64,000 nt of DNA from Sphingomonas sp. IBVSS2 (lineage in GTDB: Bacteria > Pseudomonadota > Alphaproteobacteria > Sphingomonadales > Sphingomonadaceae), in contig NZ_NFUR01000001.1 of assembly GCF_002127225.1 (NCBI RefSeq), positions 63,592 to 127,591 of the forward strand, in the 5' to 3' direction. Shown here piece by piece: positions 8,422 to 15,785 of the stretch. The notes beneath the pieces are model-generated. The model was not told the DNA's origin, made no database searches, and saw only the letters and a list, made by a program, of their open reading frames with translations. The position numbers and the translations under genes are program-made. Every line of letters starts with the position of its first letter. The first letter of the stretch is position 1.

Positions 8422-10085
8422 GAAGCCTTCCCACCGTCTTCGCCGCGCTGCTCCTCGCCGCGCCCGCCACCGCCCAGCCGGTCGCGACCTTCTCCAGCTT
8501 CTCCACCGGCGGCAGTGACGCGGTGGACCGCATGACGGTCCGCCCCGGCGAATATGCCAACCCGATCCTGCGTGGTTTCTACCCCGATCCCAGCGTCACC
8601 CGGGTAGGGAAGGACTTCTACCTCGTCACCTCCACTTTCGGCTGGTTCCCGGGCATCCCGGTCTTCCACAGCACCGATCTCGTTCACTGGACCCAGATCG
8701 GCAACGCGATCGACCGGCCGGGCATGCTCGACTTCAAGCAGCTCGGCCTCTCGCGCGGCGTGTTCGCGCCCTCGATCCAGGCGCGGGACGGCATTTTCTA
8801 CCTCCTCAACACCTGCGTCGATTGCGGCGGCAATTTCCTGCTCACCGCGCGGAACCCCGCCGGACCCTGGTCCGATCCGGTCTGGCTGCCCGATCTGGAG
8901 GGCGGCATCGACCCTTCGATGTTCTTCGACGAGGACGGCCGGACCTGGGTGGTCAACAACGGCCCGCCCGAGGGCACGCCGCTCTATCCCGGCCACCGCG
9001 CCATCTGGATCCAGGAATTCGACCGCAAGGCGCTGAAGACCTTCGGCCCGCGCAAGGTGCTGGTGAACGGCGGCATCGATCTGTCGAAGAAGCCGATCTG
9101 GATCGAGGGGCCGCACATTTTCCGGAAGGATGGCTGGTATTATCTCAGCTGCGCCGAGGGCGGCACCGCCGAGGGGCACAGCCAGGTGATCCTGCGCGCG
9201 AAGTCGGTCACCGGCCCTTATGCGGCCTGGAGCGGCAACCCGATCCTCACCCAGCGGGACCTGCCGCGCGATCGGCCGAACCCGATCACCTCCGCCGGCC
9301 ATGCCCAACTCGTCACCACGCCCGACGGCAAATGGTGGGCGACCTTCCTTGCGGTGCGGCCATATGAGGGCGATTTCTACACCACCGGGCGCGAGACCTT
9401 CCTGCTGCCGGTGGAATGGAGGGACGGCTGGCCGGTGATCCTGCCGCCCGCCACGCCGATCCCCTGGGTCCATGCCCGTCCTCCGTTGCCCCGCGGCACG
9501 GGGGCGGAGCCGATCAACGGCATCTATGCCAGGCTCGACTCGTTCAATGGGCCGACGTTGCCGTTCGACTGGATGATGCTGCGCAACCCGCGCGAGCGCT
9601 GGTATGCGCTCGGCCAGGACGGCCTCCAGCTCACCGCTCGCCCGGTCGGGCTGGGCGACTACGGCAACCCGTCGTTCCTCGCCCGCCGCCAGCAGCACCA
9701 GAATGCCAATGCCGAGACCCTGGTGCGGTTCGCGCCGCAAAAGGACGGCGACCGTGCCGGCCTCGTCGCCTTCCAGAACGATGATTACTGGTTCTTCCTC
9801 GGAGTGAAGCAGGTCGGCGGCAAGGCGCTGCTCACCGTCGACCAGCGCGAAGGGCCGGGCAGCCCGAAGCGCGGCAGGACGCTGTTCGCCGCCGCGGCTC
9901 CCGCGGGCCAGCTTCGCCTGCGCGTTGACGTGCAGGGCCGCAGCTATGCCTTCAGCTATGCCGCGCCCGGCGCGCAGCCGACATGGCAGCGGCTCGGCAC
10001 GGTCGAGACCGACAGCCTGACCACCAAGGTGGCGGGCGGTTTCGTCGGCTCGGTCTTCGGGGTGTTCGCGGGGCGGGAGGAATGA
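8418..10085 (+). CDS. Secreted GH43 glycosidase (beta-xylosidase / arabinofuranosidase type)
   Basis: 555 aa. Residues 1-20 are a signal peptide (MRSLPTVFAALLLAAPATAQ), so it is exported. The five-bladed GH43 propeller follows, with the three acidic residues in the expected places: D57 in FYPDPSVTRV (base), D165 in GGIDPSMFF (pKa modulator) and E230 in IEGPHIF (acid). From about residue 370 there is a beta-sandwich domain of the type found in XynB-like GH43 enzymes (FDWMMLRNP, FLARRQQH). Inferred role is release of xylose or arabinose from xylan-derived oligosaccharides taken up by the adjacent TBDR. The start overlaps the last halogenase by ATGA. Xylosidase and arabinofuranosidase cannot be told apart by eye. 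Confidence 0.9.
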   Translation: MRSLPTVFAALLLAAPATAQPVATFSSFSTGGSDAVDRMTVRPGEYANPILRGFYPDPSVTRVGKDFYLVTSTFGWFPGIPVFHSTDLVHWTQIGNAIDRPGMLDFKQLGLSRGVFAPSIQARDGIFYLLNTCVDCGGNFLLTARNPAGPWSDPVWLPDLEGGIDPSMFFDEDGRTWVVNNGPPEGTPLYPGHRAIWIQEFDRKALKTFGPRKVLVNGGIDLSKKPIWIEGPHIFRKDGWYYLSCAEGGTAEGHSQVILRAKSVTGPYAAWSGNPILTQRDLPRDRPNPITSAGHAQLVTTPDGKWWATFLAVRPYEGDFYTTGRETFLLPVEWRDGWPVILPPATPIPWVHARPPLPRGTGAEPINGIYARLDSFNGPTLPFDWMMLRNPRERWYALGQDGLQLTARPVGLGDYGNPSFLARRQQHQNANAETLVRFAPQKDGDRAGLVAFQNDDYWFFLGVKQVGGKALLTVDQREGPGSPKRGRTLFAAAAPAGQLRLRVDVQGRSYAFSYAAPGAQPTWQRLGTVETDSLTTKVAGGFVGSVFGVFAGREE

Positions 10086-10102
10086 GGGATTTTCACCGCC
10101 TT

Positions 10103-10225
10103 CCTCTCCCTGAAAGGGAGGGGATCGAGGGGTAGGTAGGGGCCAGGCGATACTGCGCGCAATCGCCCAGCCTCACCGTATCGCGCGCAAGGACCCACCC
10201 CCAACCCCTCCCTTTCAGGGAGGGG
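10103..10225. repeat. Pair of CCCTCCCT/AGGGAGGG hairpins downstream of GH43
   Basis: Two copies of the same short hairpin flank about 80 bp. The first has arms 10103-10111 and 10115-10123 with loop GAA; the second has arms 10205-10213 and 10217-10225 with loop TTC. Similar GC hairpins recur after many genes in this window (14030, 18328, 29069). They may end transcription of the operon, but none has a clear T-run, so they may equally be a dispersed REP-like element. Confidence 0.6.
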
Positions 10226-10228
10226 AGA

Positions 10229-10385
10229 TGGCTGGCCTTCCTCCTCATCCCCCTCCTCGCCGCTGCCTCGCCGCAGGAAGCGCCCGCTCAGGACATCCCG
10301 ATCAGCCTCAACCAGCTCGGCTTCGAGCCCGGCGACCCCAAGACCGCGATCGTCGAGGCGGACGGCGCGCCCGCCGGGATGACGT
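10229..10385 (+). pseudogene. Truncated 5' remnant of a cellulase-type (CelD_N / GH9-like) gene
   Basis: The forward frame from 10229 reads a leader-like stretch (WLAFLLIPLLAAASPQEAPA) and then DIPISLNQLGFEPGDPKTA. That matches the opening strand of the Ig-like N-terminal domain of GH9 and related enzymes (typically Ixx-NQxGYxPxxPKxAxV). The reading breaks off where the convergent GH3 gene ends (10386), so only about 50 codons survive. No start codon in this frame lies behind the GGGAGGGG sequence; the nearby ATG at 10228 is in another frame. Seen: the motif and its abrupt end. Inferred: deletion removed the rest of a glycosidase gene, with the flanking hairpin repeat as one edge. Confidence 0.55.
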
Positions 10386-12788
10386 CTAGCGCACCGTCAG
10401 CGTGGTGCTCTTCAGGGTCACCGAATTCGGCCCGGCCGAGATGGTGAACGTGCCCGGCTCCACCACGCGCTGCATCTGCACGTTCCACAGCGACAGGTCC
10501 TTGGGCGTCAGCTCGAAGGACACGGTCTTCCGCTCGCCGGGCTGCAGCGTCACGCGCTGGAAGCGCTTGAGCTCGATCAGCGGCCGGGTCACGCTCGCCT
10601 CGTCGTCGCGCACATAGAGCTGGACGACTTCGTCCCCGGCGCGCTTGCCGGTGTTGGCCACGTCCACCTTCACCGTCACCTTGTCCGAAACCCCGATCGT
10701 GCCCGCGCCCAGCACCGGCGCGCCCATTTCGAAGGTCGAATAGGAAAGGCCATAGCCGAACGGATAGAGCGGCGTCGTGTCGCCGAACAGATAGCCGCGC
10801 CGCGCGGTCGGCTTGCGGTTATAGTAGATCGGCAGCTGGCCCACGCCGCGCGCGATCGACACGGGCAGCTTGCCGCCCGGGTTGAAGCGGCCGAATACCA
10901 CATCGGCCAGCGCGTTGCCGGTCTGCTCGCCCAGATACCAGCCTTCGATCAGCGCCGGGGCCTTCTCGGCCAGATAATTGACCGCATAGGGCCGGCCGTT
11001 GAGCAGGATCACCACCACCGGCTTGCCCAGCGCGAAGATCTCCCGGGCAAGCTGGTCCTGCGGCCCCGGCAGGTCGAGCGTGTCGCTGTCGCCCAGATGC
11101 TCGTCGGCCCAGGCCTCGCGGCTCAGCGCCTCGTTGCCGCCCAGCACCATCACGACGACATCGGCATCCTTCGCCGCCGCCACCGCATCGGCGCGCAGCT
11201 TGTCGTTGGTCGCGGCATCGGTGAGCGTCACCTTGTCCTGTGCCCAGACCCGCCCTTCGGTCAGCCGCACGCCTTCCGAATAATCGACCTGGAACTTGCC
11301 CTTGCCCTCGGCCTGCATGGCCTCCAGCACCGAGACGACATGGTTCGGCACGTCCGAATAGCCGCCGATCGGCGTGTCCCGCGCATGGGTGCCGATCACC
11401 GCCATCCGCTTGATGCCGGCGGCGTCGAGCGGGAGCAGTCCGTTCGCGTTCTTGAGGAGGACGACGGACTCCCGCGCCGCCTGGCGGGCCAGGGCGATCG
11501 CCTCGGGCGTGTTGGTGCGCCGGGCGGCCAGCTTCACGTCCGCATAGGGGTTCTCGAACAGCCCGCCCTCGAACTTCATCTCGAGCACGCGGCGCACCGC
11601 ATTGTCGATCTGGCCCTGGCTCACCTTGCCCTCGCGGACCAGCTGGAGCAGCGCGTTGAAGCCTTCGCCGTCCGGCGTCTCGACGTCGACGCCCGCATCA
11701 ATCGCGCGCGCGCCGGCGTCCTTCACGTCCTTGAACATCTTGTGCCGGGTCACGAGCTCGCGGATCGCGAAATAGTCGCTCACCACCGCGCCCTTGAAGC
11801 CCCATTCGCCGCGCAGCACGTCGTGCAGCAGCCATTTGTTGGCGTGGCTCGGGATGCCGTCGATCTCGTTGTAGCTCGCCATCACCGCGCGCACCGGCAG
11901 CTGCGTCACCGCGCTTTCGAAGGGCGGGAAGAAGTCCTCGCGCAGCGTGCGCTCGCCCAGCGAGGCGGGGCCGACATTGGTGCCGTTGTCCGGCTGGCCG
12001 TGCCCGGTCATGTGCTTCAGCGTGACGAACACCTTGTCCCTGGCCAGCGGCAGCGTGGTGCCCTGGAAGCCGCGGATCGCCGCCAGTCCCATTTCCGAGA
12101 CGAGATAGGGGTCCTCGCCATAGGTCTCCTCGATGCGGCCCCAGCGCGGGTCGCGCGCCACATCGACCACGGGGGCCAGCACCAGATTGGCGCCGCGCGC
12201 CCGTGCCTCGGCCGCGGCGACCGAGAATATCTTCTCGAGCAGGCCCGGATTCCACGTGGAGGCGAGGGCGATCGACTGGGGGAAGCTGGTCGCGCCGGGG
12301 GCGACCAGCCCGTGCAGCGCCTCCTCGTGCATGATCATCGGAATGCCCAGCCGGGTGCGCTCCATCGACCATTTCTGCGCGGCGTTGATATAGGTGGCGG
12401 TATCCACCGGGCCGCGATTGGCCGCGACATCGGCACCGGCATTGGCAGTGCCGGCGGCCACGCCCTTGCGGTCCGACGGACGCGAGATCATGCCCAGGCC
12501 GTTGGGGAAGGCGGCGCTCGCCTTGGCCGGATCGAAATCGCCCGCCGGCGTCTGGATCGCGTCCTTCTTCAGCCAGATCGCGACCAGCTGGGCCACTTTC
12601 TCCTCCAGCGTCATCCGGCCGAGCAGGTCGTCGACGCGCGCATCGATCGGCTGGCCGGCGTCCTTGTAGAGCGGGCGCTCCGTCTTGCCGTCCGCCCTGG
12701 CGGCCTGGGCGTGCGCCGCAGGGGCAATGGCGGGAGTCAGCGCCGTGGCGGCGATGGCAAGCGCGGCGATGCGGCGGAAATTGCGCAC
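10386..12788 (-). CDS. Secreted GH3 beta-glycosidase (beta-xylosidase / beta-glucosidase)
   Basis: 800 aa, starting at GTG (12786-12788) behind AAGGAGAGG. A signal peptide of about 27 residues ends AAHA-QA, so it is periplasmic or outside the cell. The GH3 TIM-barrel domain has KHMTGHGQPDNGTNVGP and the nucleophile D338 in VVSDYF. The alpha/beta sandwich domain follows (VMVLGGNEALSREAW), then a fibronectin-III-like C-terminus (GDEVVQLYVRDDEASVTRPL). The length is typical of BglX/Xyl3-like enzymes. An operator of the xylose regulon lies 50 bp upstream and the gene is divergent from the LacI regulator, so action on xylo-oligosaccharides is likely. GH3 members are often broad in specificity. Confidence 0.92.
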   Translation of the reverse strand: MRNFRRIAALAIAATALTPAIAPAAHAQAARADGKTERPLYKDAGQPIDARVDDLLGRMTLEEKVAQLVAIWLKKDAIQTPAGDFDPAKASAAFPNGLGMISRPSDRKGVAAGTANAGADVAANRGPVDTATYINAAQKWSMERTRLGIPMIMHEEALHGLVAPGATSFPQSIALASTWNPGLLEKIFSVAAAEARARGANLVLAPVVDVARDPRWGRIEETYGEDPYLVSEMGLAAIRGFQGTTLPLARDKVFVTLKHMTGHGQPDNGTNVGPASLGERTLREDFFPPFESAVTQLPVRAVMASYNEIDGIPSHANKWLLHDVLRGEWGFKGAVVSDYFAIRELVTRHKMFKDVKDAGARAIDAGVDVETPDGEGFNALLQLVREGKVSQGQIDNAVRRVLEMKFEGGLFENPYADVKLAARRTNTPEAIALARQAARESVVLLKNANGLLPLDAAGIKRMAVIGTHARDTPIGGYSDVPNHVVSVLEAMQAEGKGKFQVDYSEGVRLTEGRVWAQDKVTLTDAATNDKLRADAVAAAKDADVVVMVLGGNEALSREAWADEHLGDSDTLDLPGPQDQLAREIFALGKPVVVILLNGRPYAVNYLAEKAPALIEGWYLGEQTGNALADVVFGRFNPGGKLPVSIARGVGQLPIYYNRKPTARRGYLFGDTTPLYPFGYGLSYSTFEMGAPVLGAGTIGVSDKVTVKVDVANTGKRAGDEVVQLYVRDDEASVTRPLIELKRFQRVTLQPGERKTVSFELTPKDLSLWNVQMQRVVEPGTFTISAGPNSVTLKSTTLTVR

Positions 12789-12837
12789 GTTCCTCTCCTT
12801 TGGGTCGCGGCGCTCGGGCGCCGGCTGGTTCCGACTA

Positions 12838-12851
12838 TGGTAGCGCTATCA
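12838..12851. promoter_or_regulatory. LacI-type operator between GH3 and regulator genes
   Basis: TGGTAGCGCTATCA fits TGnTAGCGCTAnCA exactly. It is embedded in a longer dyad, with CCGAC at 12831-12835 and GTCGG at 12858-12862. On the GH3 strand a TTGACC -35 box (12873-12878) lies 21 bp before it, the same geometry as at xylX. It is placed to repress GH3 and possibly to autoregulate the divergent LacI gene, whose start is 77 bp away. Confidence 0.82.
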
Positions 12852-12928
12852 CTATCAGTCGGAATCCGTAACGGTCAACCGGGCCACGCCGATTGCATTT
12901 ATGCTAATCGCGGCATATCCCCGAAACG

Positions 12929-14023
12929 ATGAGCAGACCCAGCCGCAGAAGCCGAGGCACGGTCACCGTACAGGACGTCGCGCGCGCCGCCGGCGTTTCC
13001 GCGATGACGGTCTCGCGCGTGGTCAATGGCGGATCCAATGTCAGGGAAACCACCCGCCAGGCGGTTCTCGAGGCGATCGCGACGCTGAACTATTCGCCCA
13101 ACAGCGCGGCGCGCAGCCTTGCGGCGGGCGAGGCGACCCAGATCGGCCTGCTCTATTCGAACCCGTCCGCAGCCTATCTCTCGCAATTCCTGATCGGCGC
13201 GCTCGCCGCCGCCAGGCGGGCCGGCTGCCACCTGGTGCTCGAGGCTTGTGAAGGCGAGCGGGCGGACGAGCAGGCCGAGGCGACGCGCCAGTTCGCTTCC
13301 ACCAGCGTGGAAGGCGTGATCCTGCCGCCGCCGCTGTCCGAAGCCGCGCCGGTCCGCGCCGAGCTGGAGGCGGCGGGCATTCCCTGGGTCTCGGTCGCGA
13401 TGGGCCTGCCGCCCGAGCGCAGCCTCAACGTGCGCATCGACGATGCCGCCGCCGCGGCCGCGATGACCCGGCACCTGATCGACCTCGGCCATCGCCGGAT
13501 CGGCTTCATCCGCGGCAACCCCAACCAGACCAGCTCCGCCGAGCGCCATCGCGGCTTCGTGGAAGCGGTCGAGGCCGCCGGGCTCGACGTGAAGGCGATG
13601 CCGGTGGAGCAGGGCTATTTCACCTTCCGCTCGGGCATCGTCGCCGCCGAGCGGCTGCTCGACCGCAAGGACCCGCCCACCGCGATCTTCGCCTCGAACG
13701 ACGACATGGCCGCGGCTGCGGTGGGCGTGGCGCACCGGCGCGGGCTGCACGTGCCGCAGGACATCAGCATCGTCGGCTTCGACGACACGTCGCTCGCCAC
13801 CACCATGTGGCCCGAGCTCACCACCGTCCGCCAGCCGATCGCCGCCATGGCCGAGAGCGCGCTCACGCTGCTGCTCGCCCGGCTGCGGGCCCACCGCGCC
13901 GGCACCACCGGCAAGCTGGAGGAACAGGTGCTCGACCATGAGCTGATCCTGCGCGAATCCTCCGGCCCGCCGCCGGGCGCCGCGGCACCCCGGCCGACAC
14001 CGGGCAAGAAGAGCTGGCGCTGA
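12929..14023 (+). CDS. LacI-family transcriptional regulator, probable xylose-locus repressor
   Basis: 364 aa. The LacI helix-turn-helix is at about residues 13-36 (VTVQDVARAAGVSAMTVSRV), followed by the hinge helix region (NSAARSLAAGEA) and a periplasmic-binding-protein-like sensor domain (IGLLYSNPS, IDLGHRRIGFIRG, ASNDDMAAAAV, ISIVGFDDT). It functionally resembles XylR of Caulobacter, which represses an oxidative xylose operon, but I cannot confirm orthology by eye. The palindromes at 2281, 12838, 14158 and 21827 are its most likely binding sites. The C-terminus carries an extra proline-rich tail (PPGAAAPRPTPGKKSWR). The gene sits between its probable targets GH3 and the MFS transporter. 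The effector is inferred to be xylose or a derivative. Confidence 0.9.
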   Translation: MSRPSRRSRGTVTVQDVARAAGVSAMTVSRVVNGGSNVRETTRQAVLEAIATLNYSPNSAARSLAAGEATQIGLLYSNPSAAYLSQFLIGALAAARRAGCHLVLEACEGERADEQAEATRQFASTSVEGVILPPPLSEAAPVRAELEAAGIPWVSVAMGLPPERSLNVRIDDAAAAAAMTRHLIDLGHRRIGFIRGNPNQTSSAERHRGFVEAVEAAGLDVKAMPVEQGYFTFRSGIVAAERLLDRKDPPTAIFASNDDMAAAAVGVAHRRGLHVPQDISIVGFDDTSLATTMWPELTTVRQPIAAMAESALTLLLARLRAHRAGTTGKLEEQVLDHELILRESSGPPPGAAAPRPTPGKKSWR

Positions 14024-14131
14024 TCTGAGCCCCTCCCTTCCGGGGAGGCGAGTGGAAGGGGCTTGGCCCCCGGCCCAAACCGGTCCAGCATGACAACGCG
14101 GGACAGAGTCGTCCGGCGGAAGCAACCCTAC

Positions 14132-14171
14132 TTGCTTTTCCCCTCGGATCGCGTCACCGTTACCGCTAACA
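14132..14171 (+). promoter_or_regulatory. Promoter/operator of the sugar transporter gene
   Basis: CGTTACCGCTAACA (14158-14171) matches 12 of 14 positions of the operator palindrome. TTGCTT (14132-14137) lies 20 bp before it, the same -35 to operator distance as at xylX. The operator ends 38 bp before the transporter start. xylD follows the transporter on the same strand and may depend on this promoter. Confidence 0.6.
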
Positions 14172-14209
14172 ATTCGCCCGGACGGGGCGTGATGGAGGGG
14201 AAAGAGCGA

Positions 14210-15613
14210 ATGAACGATGCGGCGCAAAGGGCCAATTTGGGCCTGATCGGCGCCATCGTCGCGGTGGCGACGATCGGCGGACTGCTTTTCGGCTATGACA
14301 GCGGCGCGGTGAACGGCACGCAGGAAGGGCTGCGCTCCGCCTTTGCGCTGGACGAGGCCGGGCTCGGCTTCACCGTCGGCTCGCTGCTGATCGGCTGCGT
14401 GTTCGGCGCCTTCTTCGCCGGCACGCTCGCCGATTCGATGGGCCGCCGCAACGTGATGCGGCTGGCCGCGCTGCTCTTCCTCGGCGGCGCGCTCGTCCAG
14501 GGCTTCGCGCACGATCACACGATCTTCGTCATCGCCCGCATCATCGGCGGCGTCGCGGTCGGCGCGGCGTCGGTGCTGTCGCCGGCCTATATCTCCGAAG
14601 TCGCCCCCGCCAGCATCCGCGGCCGGATGACGACGGTGCAGCAGATCATGATCATCACGGGCCTCACCGCCGCATTCGTGGTCAACTATTACCTTGCCCA
14701 GGCTGCCGGCAGCTCGCTCGGCCATCTCGGCGGGATCGAAGCATGGCGCTGGATGTACCTGATGCAGGCGATCCCGGCCGCGGTCTTCCTCGTCGCGCTG
14801 TTCTTCATTCCGGAAAGCCCGCGCTACCTCGTGGCCAAGCAGCGCAATCCCGAGGCGCTCAAGGTGTTGACCAGCCTGTTCGGCGCGACCGAGGGCGGGC
14901 TCAAGCTCGCCGAGATCCAGGCCAGCTTCTCGACCGATCACCGCCCGCGCCTGGCCGACATCTTCGCGCCCGGCGGCTTCCTGGGCATCCGCGCGATCGT
15001 CTGGGCCGGTCTGCTGTTGGCGGTGTTCCAGCAGCTCGTCGGCATCAACGTGATCTTCTATTATGGCGCTACCCTGTGGCAGCTCGCCGGCTTCACCGAG
15101 AATGACGCGCTGTTGATCAACATCGTCTCGGGCGCCGTCTCGATCGCCGCCTGCTTCCTCACCATCGCGCTGATCGACCGCATCGGCCGCAAGCCGCTGC
15201 TGCTGATCGGCTCGGCCGGCATGGCGGTGACCCTGTTCGTGATGGTCTATGCCTTCAGCCAGGGCACGCTCGATCCCGCCGGCAAGCTGGTGCTGACGCC
15301 GCAGATGGGCATGGTCGCGGTGATCGCGGCGAACCTCTACGTGATCTTCTTCAACGTCAGCTGGGGCCCGGTGATGTGGGTGATGCTCGGCGAGATGTTC
15401 CCCAACCAGATCCGCGGCTCGGCGCTGGCGGTCTGCGGCTTCGCGCAATGGGGCGCCAATTATCTCATCGCCCAGACCTTTCCGAGCATGGCCAAGTGGA
15501 GCCTCACCGGCGCCTATACCTTCTACGGCGTCTGTGCGGTGATCAGCTTCTTCCTCGTCCAGAAGTTCATCCACGAGACCAAGGGCAAGGAACTGGAGGC
15601 GATGGAGGGGTGA
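14210..15613 (+). CDS. MFS sugar porter (xylose:H+ symporter type)
   Basis: 467 aa, inner membrane, twelve hydrophobic segments. Start ATG 14210 is chosen for GGAGGGG at the right distance; an in-frame ATG at 14192 is possible. The sugar-porter signatures are present: GGLLFGYDSGAVNG in TM1, DSMGRRNVM after TM2, FFIPESPRYL before the central loop, QQLVGINVIFYYG in TM7, DRIGRKPLLL and PETKG-like HETKGKELE at the end. The family includes XylE, AraE and GLUT-like transporters. Its operator and its position before xylD make xylose the likely substrate. No xylFGH-type ABC transporter is present. Confidence 0.9.
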   Translation: MNDAAQRANLGLIGAIVAVATIGGLLFGYDSGAVNGTQEGLRSAFALDEAGLGFTVGSLLIGCVFGAFFAGTLADSMGRRNVMRLAALLFLGGALVQGFAHDHTIFVIARIIGGVAVGAASVLSPAYISEVAPASIRGRMTTVQQIMIITGLTAAFVVNYYLAQAAGSSLGHLGGIEAWRWMYLMQAIPAAVFLVALFFIPESPRYLVAKQRNPEALKVLTSLFGATEGGLKLAEIQASFSTDHRPRLADIFAPGGFLGIRAIVWAGLLLAVFQQLVGINVIFYYGATLWQLAGFTENDALLINIVSGAVSIAACFLTIALIDRIGRKPLLLIGSAGMAVTLFVMVYAFSQGTLDPAGKLVLTPQMGMVAVIAANLYVIFFNVSWGPVMWVMLGEMFPNQIRGSALAVCGFAQWGANYLIAQTFPSMAKWSLTGAYTFYGVCAVISFFLVQKFIHETKGKELEAMEG

Positions 15614-15619
15614 CATCCC

Positions 15620-15770
15620 AATTCCTCCCCTAGGCAAGCTGGGGGAGGGGGCCGCGCCCGAAGGGCGTGGTGGAGGGGCCGCCGTCGAAGACGGCGGTGT
15701 TCCACCGCCGCCCCTCCACCATTCGCTTCGCGAATGGTCCCCCTCCCCGAGACAAGCTCGGGGGGGAATT
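15620..15770. repeat. Structured intergenic repeat between transporter and xylD
   Basis: About 150 bp whose ends are inverted copies (AATTCCTCCCC at the left, GGGGGGAATT at the right). It encloses several hairpins: GCCGCCGTC/GACGGCGG, and CCATTCGC-TTC-GCGAATGG at about 15718-15736. The left-end sequence recurs as the hairpin after xylD (17566). This looks like a dispersed palindromic element rather than a simple terminator. Whether it separates or stabilises the transporter-xylD mRNA is unknown. Confidence 0.6.
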
Positions 15771-15785
15771 TGATTGGAGTAGCTA

